Below, in pieces: positions 27,913-36,196 of a DNA stretch of 64,000 nt. The stretch lies in contig NZ_JAMBNY010000010.1 of NCBI RefSeq assembly GCF_023715345.1, forward strand, positions 1 to 64,000. Direction: 5' to 3'. Every line of letters begins with the position of its first letter. The stretch's first letter is position 1. The notes beneath the pieces are model-generated. The model saw nothing but the letters and a program-made list of their open reading frames with translations, did not search any database and was not told the origin of the DNA. A program made the position numbers and the translations under genes. Origin of the DNA: Paenibacillus camelliae (lineage in GTDB: Bacteria; Bacillota; Bacilli; Paenibacillales; Paenibacillaceae).

Positions 27913-28908
27913 TTATCCAAGCTTGAGATCAGGATACAAGCTTTGAATCATCTCCACATTAAGAAAGTCCTTCATCGACCACTTAAAGCGTACATTGAAG
28001 CGTTCACATACCTCTTGAATCTGTGCCCGCTCTAGCTCTCCATCACGCAGATACAACTGCATCGCATGATAAATCATACCACTTCGAACGATATTTTTCG
28101 TAACGAGCACTTTGGCAAGCTTCTCTAACTCTGACAAGCTTCGCAGCATTTCAATTCGATTGTATACCGTATAATGGGTCGTGAACGTACGAGCACCGCG
28201 ATGCTTTGTGTTGGAGTGCTTAAGGATATAGCTTGATTCTACCAGGTCTGCACTATCTGAAATCGCATTTTCACTACATTGACCATTTCGTTTAACATAA
28301 ATTCGCTGTTCATTTGCCATCAAAGCGTAGGTACACAGCTGATCATCAAACGCAATAATTTCGCGTTTAACTTGACCCTGCTCGTCGTAAATCGTAACTT
28401 TATTCTCCTCTGGGTGAACATGCTCTATCTTTAACGTGACTAGCTCCATCAGCTTTTCACCTTGAATTCCATTCCATAACGCTTCTACGATAAATTTATC
28501 TTGTGCATTAACGAGCGCTTCGAATATATATTGCTTCTCCTCGAAGGACATGTAGTTTTTCACGGGAATGACAAGACTGTATATATAAGCCGTGCTGCGC
28601 TTTTTCCAAGGATTTACTTCATGAATCGAGAGTTTAGATTGGATTGCCCACTCAATATAAGAAGAGATCGTTGAATAGATCGATCTCGAGCTTTCCTTCG
28701 TTTTTGGCTGTAGTACGTTAATAACAAATTCTTTTAATTGCTCTTCGGTAAAATCACAGAGATCTTTCTGATACTGCTGTTCCAACATTGCCGATTTCTT
28801 AAAAATACGCCCATAAACCTCTTTTGTATCCTCATTGTCATAACGGTCCAAGTATTGTATCTTTACAGGTTTATTGTACAGTATGGCGTCAATTCTGTGC
28901 TGATGCAT
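27913..28908 (-). CDS. MrpR-like protein with tyrosine-recombinase fold
   Basis: About 331 aa from the ATG at 28908; the frame extends to a TTG at 28926, but AAGGAG lies between the two, so the ATG is right. The N-terminal part (about 10-110: DFTEEQLKEFVINVLQP, SSYIEWAIQ) looks like a SAM-like core-binding domain. The C-terminal part resembles an integrase catalytic fold, but I cannot find the full R-H-R-Y set. This matches the family of the SP-beta lysogeny repressor MrpR, which is a recombinase fold used as a repressor. No phage genes surround it, so it is a domesticated orphan of unknown role. Confidence 0.65.
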   Translation of the reverse strand: MHQHRIDAILYNKPVKIQYLDRYDNEDTKEVYGRIFKKSAMLEQQYQKDLCDFTEEQLKEFVINVLQPKTKESSRSIYSTISSYIEWAIQSKLSIHEVNPWKKRSTAYIYSLVIPVKNYMSFEEKQYIFEALVNAQDKFIVEALWNGIQGEKLMELVTLKIEHVHPEENKVTIYDEQGQVKREIIAFDDQLCTYALMANEQRIYVKRNGQCSENAISDSADLVESSYILKHSNTKHRGARTFTTHYTVYNRIEMLRSLSELEKLAKVLVTKNIVRSGMIYHAMQLYLRDGELERAQIQEVCERFNVRFKWSMKDFLNVEMIQSLYPDLKLG

Positions 28909-28929
28909 CAGTCGACTCCTTCCCAAAGC

Positions 28930-29140
28930 TAATTATCATGATCAATATTAAAAGATAAATTTATTGTATTATAAACCACATAATGACATAATAACAACCA
29001 TATATTTCTATTAAAATAATGCCTTGACAAATTAATTTATAATTATTTTATTGAAATTATGAATTAATCCCACGTAATACACATATTATTTTCATAAAAT
29101 ATTTTGCGTGATATTGTCGACATTTGTAGTCGATTTAAGT
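28930..29140. other. AT-rich intergenic region
   Basis: Very AT-rich sequence upstream of the MrpR-like gene. It probably holds the promoter, but I see no clear hexamer pair, and no ORF or RNA gene. Confidence 0.35.
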
Positions 29141-29197
29141 AAAAAAACGACAGCTCCAAGTGTCATTACGAATGACGAATGGAGCTATCGTTTTTTT
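29141..29197. terminator. Bidirectional terminator
   Basis: The arms AAAAAAACGACAGCTCCA and TGGAGCTATCGTTTTTTT pair with one mismatch. It ends the chemoreceptor transcript. Confidence 0.85.
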
Positions 29198-29269
29198 AAT
29201 GGATCGCTTTGCTCTTACGTAAGCCTAGAGTAACTTGGGTTGCTCGCTGTATTGCTTTGAATCATGCTG

Positions 29270-30757
29270 CTAACGTCTAGCAACAAGTTGCTTAAGTTCG
29301 GACACCAACTGATCAAGCTTCTCAAACTGTCGACTCATGTCAACCATTTGGGCATATTGCTGCTCCATATTCGCGTTCACCTCTTGAACAGCACCCATGT
29401 TTTGCTGTGTCGTTGCAGATATACCGTTCATTCGATCAGCAAGCATAGACGACTGCTGAGCTAAGCTTTCTGTAGTGGCAGCTGCTTTTAATGTATGCTC
29501 TGACGCCTGCACCGAGTTCGACTCTGTCTGAGCAAGTGCTTCCGATGTTTCTTCCAATGATCTGCTGCTGCGCAGAACGGAATCGTTGCCTGCTTCAACG
29601 TGATGATAGGCTGCATCGATGCTTTGGTGAATGACGGCAAGCAGCTCGCTGATTTGTTCAACGGAGCCTCTTGTATGCTCGGCAAGCTTACTAACCTCAC
29701 CTGATACGACAGCGAAGCCTCTGCCATGCTCACCTGCACGTGCTGCCTCGATTGCAGCGTTAAGCGCAAGCAAATGAATTTGTGAAGCAATGTCATTAAT
29801 CGTTGTAGCAATATCCTGCACATGCTCGTTGCTTCGCTTTAGACGCTCCATTTCCTCGAGCGCTTGCTGCGTAGATTGCTTTAACTGCAGCATTTCTTCC
29901 TTCATATGCTGCATTTGCTCTGTGCTTTGTGTTGTTAGTCTTGCATTCTCCTCGGTATACTTCTCAACCATATGAAAGCTGTCTGTCATTTCATTAATAC
30001 TAGCATCCATCGTTTGAGTTGCATCATTTATGGCTACGATATGACTCGTTTGCTGCTCAACAGCTGAAGTCATTTCATTAAATGTAGAGGTTACCTCATG
30101 TGAGATGCTTGTTGCAGTCGTCACTTGCTCTTTTTGCTTGGTGCTAAATTCATTAAGCACCATAATCGATTGCTCAAGCTTATCGATAAGCTTATCTGAC
30201 AGCTCCTTAGACGCTAGAGCCTCCTGCTCTCTCATTTGAATGTTGCGCTGCAGCCGTTGTGCAAAGTAAGCAGACACACTTAGAGCAAGCGCCGCAAAAA
30301 TGAGATATAAATATAAATACATTAAGGAATCATTCGGGAAAATTCTATCTCGAATCGCTTCATCCATATACAAGTATGTCGTTAACACTCCACCAAGCAC
30401 ACCAGTAATTACAATCGGACGATAATCCGAGTAAAGCGTTACAATCGCCATATTTACATAAATTAAAAAGTACGTGCTGACAATCGGCGCCGGATCACTC
30501 ACAATAAGCACTGCAGTAATACTGACTAGCCCGAACGGAATAACGTACTTCACATACGGACTAAGCTTATTCACAAAGGTCATGATCGTCGCAACCGCTG
30601 AGATCAAGCCGCCAACGATGAGAAGCACAATGATCATATTCCAAGGTAACCCGATGCTGATGTCGGTAACGACACCCAACGCAAGCAAACACCATATTAT
30701 CCAGACAAGCAATCGATTACGTTTATCCAATTCTGTTAGAGCTATCTTCGTCATCAT
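29270..30757 (-). CDS. Methyl-accepting chemotaxis protein with multi-pass membrane sensor
   Basis: A 495-aa chemoreceptor. Six predicted membrane helices (about 14-175) replace the usual two helices and periplasmic-type loop, so the signal is probably sensed in the membrane. No HAMP domain is evident. A coiled-coil signalling domain follows (about 200-495) with the highly conserved hairpin tip [34 protein letters not shown] near 318-351. It signals to CheA/CheW at the cell pole. It starts 17 bp after the stop of an acyltransferase-like gene, so the two are probably co-transcribed. Confidence 0.93.
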   Translation of the reverse strand: MMTKIALTELDKRNRLLVWIIWCLLALGVVTDISIGLPWNMIIVLLIVGGLISAVATIMTFVNKLSPYVKYVIPFGLVSITAVLIVSDPAPIVSTYFLIYVNMAIVTLYSDYRPIVITGVLGGVLTTYLYMDEAIRDRIFPNDSLMYLYLYLIFAALALSVSAYFAQRLQRNIQMREQEALASKELSDKLIDKLEQSIMVLNEFSTKQKEQVTTATSISHEVTSTFNEMTSAVEQQTSHIVAINDATQTMDASINEMTDSFHMVEKYTEENARLTTQSTEQMQHMKEEMLQLKQSTQQALEEMERLKRSNEHVQDIATTINDIASQIHLLALNAAIEAARAGEHGRGFAVVSGEVSKLAEHTRGSVEQISELLAVIHQSIDAAYHHVEAGNDSVLRSSRSLEETSEALAQTESNSVQASEHTLKAAATTESLAQQSSMLADRMNGISATTQQNMGAVQEVNANMEQQYAQMVDMSRQFEKLDQLVSELKQLVARR

Positions 30758-30774
30758 AAAACCTCATTTTCTAT

Positions 30775-31329
30775 TTAATTGCCGCTGTTGACCAGAGACT
30801 TGTACCATGAAAATTGATGTGCATATTGATTGATATATCCAACATCCATGACGGCAGGCACAACGTAATCCCCTTTGTAAAAGAGCTTGCCACCCAGCTT
30901 CTGCATAGGCACCTTGTAAAGAATCCTTAACGCTCTCATAAATACTGGCTCTAGCAACGATACGATACATGTAATATTGTGATTCGCTGCATTGGCGCAT
31001 ATCGAAGAAAGGACGTAATCCGTATACCTCCCTTTTCCGCGATAAGAGCTTAATAATGCGATTTTGTCACTTTCACCTACTTGTCCTTTAGCGTTTACTA
31101 CCCACGGATGACTAGCAAATGGTGCGACCTCATTTATGCTGCTTCGATGATCTGCATAATATCGCTTCAATTCTGAGGTGCCAATCGGTTCCCCGTTTTC
31201 ATTGTAAATAATACTTCGTTCTAGAGCGTTCTCGCCAAATTCGAGCTCATACCCCTTTTCTCGCCAAACTGTGATCCAAACCCCGTTAAATAGTGCTAAA
31301 TCCACTTCATTTGCTACTGATTTGTACAT
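30775..31329 (-). CDS. GNAT/acyl-transferase-like protein
   Basis: About 184 aa from the ATG at 31329. A GTG at 31344 overlaps the AGGAG site and is unlikely, though the spacing to the ATG (14 nt) is long. The pattern of a receiving strand (ALLSSYRGKGRYTDYVLSSICANAA, with an RGKG turn like the acetyl-CoA pyrophosphate loop) and a C-terminal half (MRALRILYKVPMQKLGGKLFYKGDYVVPAVMDV) resembles the autoinducer-synthase/FeeM branch of the GNAT fold. The acyl donor and acceptor are unknown. It lies directly upstream of a chemoreceptor gene, an unusual pairing. Confidence 0.55.
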   Translation of the reverse strand: MYKSVANEVDLALFNGVWITVWREKGYELEFGENALERSIIYNENGEPIGTSELKRYYADHRSSINEVAPFASHPWVVNAKGQVGESDKIALLSSYRGKGRYTDYVLSSICANAANHNITCIVSLLEPVFMRALRILYKVPMQKLGGKLFYKGDYVVPAVMDVGYINQYAHQFSWYKSLVNSGN

Positions 31330-31490
31330 ATAAGCTGCGTCCACTCCTACTAATATCCTATAAAAACGATGGTTACAATTACCATTATGTAATATATTGT
31401 CATGCCAATAAATGGGACTGTCGCACTATTTTCATGTCATAAATTTCCATCTATAATATTAACCCAAAATTGTTGGTCGTTACATTCAAC

Positions 31491-31531
31491 AGCAAGCAAC
31501 CCTATTGAACGGAATCAATAGGGCTGCTTGC
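31491..31531 (-). terminator. Hairpin after the Xaa-Pro peptidase gene
   Basis: Near-perfect inverted repeat AGCAAGCAACCCTATTGA / TCAATAGGGCTGCTTGC with a 6-nt loop. The T tract is weak. Confidence 0.65.
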
Positions 31532-31541
31532 CATGCTATAT

Positions 31542-32648
31542 TTATTGTCCTAGCTGAATCAAATGCTTCGGGTAGCTTGTTAGAACTTTCGCTTCTCCAC
31601 TCTCAGCGATATAGATATTATCTTCAATCCGAACGCCGCCTATCGTCGGGTGATAGATGCCTGGTTCAACCGTAAACAGCATCCCAGCTTTAACCTGCTT
31701 GTTGTTCCCTGCTGAGACAGAAGGCTGCTCATGTACCTCCATCCCAAAGCCGTGTCCTAAGCGATGCGTGAATAAAGCACCATATCCCGCTTCCACAATT
31801 AGAGCTCTTGCCACCTGATCGAGCTCGGCAAAGGTGATGCCTGATCGACTTGCAGCAATCGCAGCTTCATTTGCCGCAAGCACAGTATGATAGATACGCT
31901 TTTGCTCTTCAGTAGGCTCGCCCATCACAAAGGTTCTTGTAATATCAGAGCAATAGCCTGCGGCTTGTACACCGATATCGATAAGCACGAAATCTCCCCG
32001 CTGCAGCTTAGCACCACTTGGCTTGCCATGCGGCAATGCAGATCTCGCACCAAATAGCACCATTGTCTCAAATGCCGGGCGATCTGCACCTTGCTTGCGC
32101 ATCTGATATTCGATCTCAGCAGCAAGCTCCAGCTCCGACACGCCAACGGCAGCCAGCTTAGCTGCTGCTCCCATCACTTGTTCCACGATATCAACTGCCC
32201 GCTGCACCTTCATAATTTCCTCATTGCTTTTTATGATGCGAAGCGAGAGAAGCGCATCCACCAGGTCAATACAGATTGGATGATCTAATGCCTTAATGAG
32301 CTGCTCATAGCGTGCAACAGTCATTATTCCTTTCTCGATTCCAAGTCGTGCTGGCTCTTGCTTCATCGTACGAAGCAATACATCGTAAGGATTAACGCCA
32401 TCCTCGATACCGATAATCGATGCTACATTACTTTCTTGTTTTGCAGCTTGAAGATCCAGCTGCGGGACGAACAACCATTCCTCACCACCTGAGTTCATAT
32501 AATACGCTAGAAAGCGTTCATGTGGATCTGAATCAAAGTTCGTCAAATAATACACATTCGTTGGTGAGGTGATCAGCATACCATCCAGCTGCTGCTCCTG
32601 CATATATGTTTCAAGCTTCTTTTTACGATTCACCCAAGTATTATCCAT
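31542..32648 (-). CDS. Xaa-Pro aminopeptidase/prolidase (M24B)
   Basis: A 368-aa cytoplasmic metallopeptidase. The N-terminal creatinase-like domain (about 6-135: RKKKLETYMQEQQLDGMLITSPTNVYYLTNF) is followed by the pita-bread catalytic domain. The dimetal ligands are recognisable as Asp in DFVLIDIGVQ, Asp in YCSDITRTF, His in HRLGHGFGMEVHE, Glu in FTVEPGIY and Glu in GGVRIEDNIY. It removes the N-terminal residue from peptides with proline in second position, or splits Xaa-Pro dipeptides. It is monocistronic with AGGAAGGAA before the ATG. Confidence 0.94.
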   Translation of the reverse strand: MDNTWVNRKKKLETYMQEQQLDGMLITSPTNVYYLTNFDSDPHERFLAYYMNSGGEEWLFVPQLDLQAAKQESNVASIIGIEDGVNPYDVLLRTMKQEPARLGIEKGIMTVARYEQLIKALDHPICIDLVDALLSLRIIKSNEEIMKVQRAVDIVEQVMGAAAKLAAVGVSELELAAEIEYQMRKQGADRPAFETMVLFGARSALPHGKPSGAKLQRGDFVLIDIGVQAAGYCSDITRTFVMGEPTEEQKRIYHTVLAANEAAIAASRSGITFAELDQVARALIVEAGYGALFTHRLGHGFGMEVHEQPSVSAGNNKQVKAGMLFTVEPGIYHPTIGGVRIEDNIYIAESGEAKVLTSYPKHLIQLGQ

Positions 32649-32848
32649 ACAAGTTAGTTTCCTTCCTATTTCTACTGTTATCCTTTATTTTATTGTACAG
32701 GATCAAGCTCATTTTTACGAAATATAGACTATTATGCTACCCAATATTAACGATTGGCCGCAAAAGCAATGCTGCATCTCCATTTTGCATATGAATTATT
32801 ATCCAATTTATGATGTATTGTCCATTCATTATTATATGGTAAATTATT

Positions 32849-32864
32849 TTGGAAGCGCTGCCAA
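32849..32864. promoter_or_regulatory. Palindromic LacI/CcpA-type operator before the cellulase gene
   Basis: TTGGAAGCGCTGCCAA is a dyad around a central GCGC, the form of cre and LacI-family sites. It lies 68 bp before the cellulase start. Confidence 0.45.
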
Positions 32865-32931
32865 TAATTCTACCTAGATCTGCAGCTCCGTATACTATTG
32901 AGGTGCTTTACCATTATATTAAGGAGGTATT

Positions 32932-35322
32932 ATGTTGAAACACATTCGAAACACTATGCTTTCCCTAATTGTGCTGCTTGCTTTAGCAATACCAGCTGTA
33001 GGCTATGCAGCGGACGCTGAAAAGGATACGACCACGATTCAAGATTATGTAACAGCGATGCAGCCTGGGTGGAATCTGGGCAACACCTTTGATGCTGTAG
33101 GTACAGATGAAACCGCATGGGGCAATCCTCGCGTTACACAACCATTTATTGAAGAGCTTGCAAAGCAAGGATTTAAGAGCATTCGTATACCAGTTACCTT
33201 TGATCAGAGAATGGCAGCTGGCCCTGAATATACGATTGATGAAGCGTTTCTAGGTAGATTAGATCAAGTCATTCAATGGTCCATGGATGAAGGAATGTAC
33301 GTCATGATCAACATTCATCATGATTCATGGATCTGGCTTGAGCAAGGCATGCATGAGAACCATGATGAGTCACTTGCACGCTTCGAGGCGATCTGGACAC
33401 AGCTTGCAGACCGTTATAAAAATCACTCCACGAAGCTTATGTTCGAGAGCATCAACGAGCCTCGCTTCCATGGCAGTGACGAGGAAAAGCAAACCTATCT
33501 TGATGAACTAAATGCTTCTTTTTATGAAATTGTTAGAAATTCAGGCGGGCATAACGACGTTCGTCCGCTCGTACTGCCTACGCTAGATACAGGCAGTGAA
33601 CCACATAAAGTCCAAGCGCTTCAAGCCTTTATACAAGAGCTGGATGATCCTAATATTATCGCTACCATTCACTATTATGGCTTCTGGCCATTCAGCGTGA
33701 ATATCGCAGGGTTCACTACCTTTAATGAAGAAACGAAAAATGATATTATTACAACCTTCGATCGTGCATATGACAGCTTTGTCGCAGATGGCGTCCCGGT
33801 TATTATCGGAGAGTTTGGGCTGCTCGGCTTCGATACGGATCTTCATGCGATCCAGCAGGGTGAAAAGCTAAAGTTTTTCGAATATATGCTCCACTATGCA
33901 CAAGAAAAGCAACTGACACATATGCTTTGGGATAATGGTCAGCATTTTGGACGTACCTCTTACGAATGGTCCGATCAAGAGCTATATGACATGATGAAAG
34001 CAAGCTGGGCTGGACGTTCAGCTACAGCGGACACGGACTCTATCTTCGTTAGAAAGAATGCTGCGATTAAAGATGTAGACATCAAGCTCCAGCTTCATGG
34101 TAACGAGCTAGTCGAACTCAAGTATGGCAATGAAGTGTTAGTTGCAGGCGATGATTATGTACTTCATAACGATGTGCTTACGTTAAAGGCGAGCCTCATT
34201 CAAGAGCTTACTGAATCTAAAGCACTCGGATCCAATACCGTTCTAACTGCTACATTCAACAGCGGAAAGGATTGGAAATTCTTTATCATCACCTACACAA
34301 CACCAACATTAAGCAATACGAGCGGAACAACTGAGCAATTTAAAATTCCTGTAGCGTTTAACGGTGATAAGCTAGCGACGATGGAAGCCTTCTACGAGGA
34401 TGGCAGCATTGCTGGCCCTCAGAACTGGACGTCCTTCAAGGAATTCGCCTATACGTTCAAGCCAAATTATGATGAAAACACGCTTACGCTGACAAAAAAC
34501 TTCTTCAACGAGGTTAACGATGGCGTGGTTAAGCTAACACTGCATTTCTGGAGCGGTGAAAAACTCAACTACACCATTACAAAAACGGGTGACAATATTA
34601 TTGGTCTTAGCAGTGTAGCACCTGGCGGCTCTACCGGCAATGGCGGTTCTACTGGAAACGATGGTTCTACAGGTAACAGCGGTAACGATAACCCAGATAA
34701 CAGCAATGGTGATGGAAATGGAAATACGCCTACAGAGGAGCCATCAGATCCAGTGACACCAGTTGTTGTTTCATACAACGATATTACTTCTCATTGGGGC
34801 TATATCGGGATCTACCGTGCTACGGAGCTAGGATTAGTGAACGGTTATGCGGATGGCTCGTTCCGTCCAGATCAAGCATTAAATCGTGCGGAGCTTGCCG
34901 TGATCGTAGCTCGTGCATTAAAGCTGCCTGTGAACTCTACAGACGAAACTAGCTTTACAGATAATGACAAGACTCCTTCGTATGCGAAGTCCTCTATAGC
35001 ACAGCTTACGAAGCTTGGTCTGCTTAACGGTTATACAGACGGCTCATTCCGTCCAAATGAAAGCATTACACGTGCTGAGCTTGCCGTTGTCATTGCTCGC
35101 GCCTTGAAGCTTGAGGGCAGCGCAGCATCTAGCTTTACTGACCAAGCGAGCATACCAGCATGGGCACAGAGTGAAGCAGCACTGCTAGATGAGCTAGGTA
35201 TTATGACAGGCAAAGCCGATGGCCGCTTCGCTCCTCAAGCAGAGACAACACGCGCTGAAGCAGCAGCAGTCATAATTCGCGTCATTGATTATCTTACAAG
35301 TGTAAGCTCCACAACACCATAA
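32932..35322 (+). CDS. SLH-anchored GH5 endoglucanase with X2 and CBM46 modules
   Basis: A 796-aa exported cell-surface enzyme. Signal peptide (1-27, cleaved after GYAA). GH5 barrel (about 35-350) with the acid/base Glu in FESINEPRF (near 179) and the nucleophile Glu in VIIGEFGLLG (near 304). An Ig-like X2 domain (about 372-465) and a CBM46-like domain (about 470-560: FKPNYDENTLTLTKNFF) follow, then a Gly/Asn/Ser/Thr/Pro linker (about 568-620) and three SLH domains (about 625-790, with TRAELAVVIARAL repeats) that bind pyruvylated cell-wall polymer. The order GH5-X2-CBM46 is known from subfamily 4 enzymes acting on cellulose, mixed-linkage glucan and xyloglucan. AAGGAGG lies four to five bases before the ATG. 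Confidence 0.93.
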   Translation: MLKHIRNTMLSLIVLLALAIPAVGYAADAEKDTTTIQDYVTAMQPGWNLGNTFDAVGTDETAWGNPRVTQPFIEELAKQGFKSIRIPVTFDQRMAAGPEYTIDEAFLGRLDQVIQWSMDEGMYVMINIHHDSWIWLEQGMHENHDESLARFEAIWTQLADRYKNHSTKLMFESINEPRFHGSDEEKQTYLDELNASFYEIVRNSGGHNDVRPLVLPTLDTGSEPHKVQALQAFIQELDDPNIIATIHYYGFWPFSVNIAGFTTFNEETKNDIITTFDRAYDSFVADGVPVIIGEFGLLGFDTDLHAIQQGEKLKFFEYMLHYAQEKQLTHMLWDNGQHFGRTSYEWSDQELYDMMKASWAGRSATADTDSIFVRKNAAIKDVDIKLQLHGNELVELKYGNEVLVAGDDYVLHNDVLTLKASLIQELTESKALGSNTVLTATFNSGKDWKFFIITYTTPTLSNTSGTTEQFKIPVAFNGDKLATMEAFYEDGSIAGPQNWTSFKEFAYTFKPNYDENTLTLTKNFFNEVNDGVVKLTLHFWSGEKLNYTITKTGDNIIGLSSVAPGGSTGNGGSTGNDGSTGNSGNDNPDNSNGDGNGNTPTEEPSDPVTPVVVSYNDITSHWGYIGIYRATELGLVNGYADGSFRPDQALNRAELAVIVARALKLPVNSTDETSFTDNDKTPSYAKSSIAQLTKLGLLNGYTDGSFRPNESITRAELAVVIARALKLEGSAASSFTDQASIPAWAQSEAALLDELGIMTGKADGRFAPQAETTRAEAAAVIIRVIDYLTSVSSTTP

Positions 35323-35376
35323 ACGTTATCATATCGCCTTAGAGCAATAACGATAACTTAATAGGGTAGCTTAAAA

Positions 35377-35434
35377 GCAAAACGCTCCGATTCATAGGAT
35401 CATTGTTGATCACTATGAAGACGGAGCGTTTTGC
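35377..35434. terminator. Terminator after the GH5 gene
   Basis: Stem GCAAAACGCTCCG / CGGAGCGTTTTGC with a smaller inner hairpin (GATCATTGTTGATC). It serves both converging genes. Confidence 0.75.
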
Positions 35435-35456
35435 CTTCTACTGGTTCCACATCGGT

Positions 35457-35588
35457 CTACATATTCCTTTTGTTCTTGGTCGTCATGTAATATATCAAAT
35501 AAGCAACAGCAAATACCATGCCTGCAATAGCGAGAAATCCTAAGCCGATGATTAGCCAGAACCAAATACCAAAAATGGACCCGGACAT
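35457..35588 (-). CDS. Small single-pass membrane protein (43 aa)
   Basis: A short frame with ATG and a GAGGTG site seven bases upstream. The product begins MSGSIFGIWFWLIIGLGF, forms one long hydrophobic helix (about 5-35) and ends in a basic tail TTKNKRNM. I do not recognise a family. The good start signal, uninterrupted frame and placement between terminators favour a real gene. Confidence 0.6.
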   Translation of the reverse strand: MSGSIFGIWFWLIIGLGFLAIAGMVFAVAYLIYYMTTKNKRNM

Positions 35589-35670
35589 CGTATCACCTCA
35601 TCTATGTTTATGTACAATTTACCATATTTTAATATGTTTAGCACTTATAATCGTAATCAGCTCTTATGTT

Positions 35671-35985
35671 TCATTGCGATGAATCGGTAAGCTTCTCCAT
35701 GACAGAGCGCAGCTTCTGCTCAGATGAGCTCTCCTTATCACGACGATCGTCAATTTTCACTGAGGTCGACACACGCTTAGCCCCTGATAGAAACGGCGCT
35801 TCATGCAGTGCAGCAATCGCTTTCCACACCTCATCCAACGGACCTTCAATAATTGTGCTCATCGATGTTAGTGTATAGCGAACGCCCTCCTGCTGCTGCA
35901 GCACGCGCTGCAGTTCAGCTACATAAGGACTCAAACTCGTACTTCCTGTTCCAATCGGAATGATTGTTACTTCAGCAATGGCCAC
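35671..35985 (-). CDS. MTH1187/YqgV-type thiamine-binding protein
   Basis: A 104-aa cytoplasmic protein starting at GTG, with AAGGAGGGG upstream. The ferredoxin-like fold is recognised from AIAEVTIIPIGTGSTSLSPYVAELQRVL, TLTSMSTIIEGPLDEVWKAIAALHEAPF and VSTSVKIDDRRDK. Members of this family (formerly DUF77) bind thiamine and assemble as tetramers; the cellular role is not settled. It is a stand-alone gene. Confidence 0.88.
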   Translation of the reverse strand: MAIAEVTIIPIGTGSTSLSPYVAELQRVLQQQEGVRYTLTSMSTIIEGPLDEVWKAIAALHEAPFLSGAKRVSTSVKIDDRRDKESSSEQKLRSVMEKLTDSSQ

Positions 35986-36121
35986 TTTCCAACCCCTCCT
36001 TCTTAATTCCCCCTTACTTTAACGTTTACAACGGTGAAAGTAAAGCAAGTTTGTAGGCTTAATATGCGCTGCAGCTGCAAGTCATACGAATGAAGCATTC
36101 TACTTATTGTAGAGCAGCATC

Positions 36122-36158
36122 AAAAAAACCGTCATCGTTACATAGAACGATGACGGTT
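36122..36158 (-). terminator. Terminator of the CNNM-type gene
   Basis: Perfect stem AACCGTCATCGTT / AACGATGACGGTT with a 6-nt loop and seven T on the minus strand. Confidence 0.85.
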
Positions 36159-36196
36159 AGCTTATGCTTACTAATGACTCTTACTCATATCACCTA

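Noticed and set aside
29141-36158. Several strong inverted repeats considered as miniature mobile elements
   Set aside because: Each lies directly after a stop codon and has T-runs on one or both strands, so ordinary terminators explain them.
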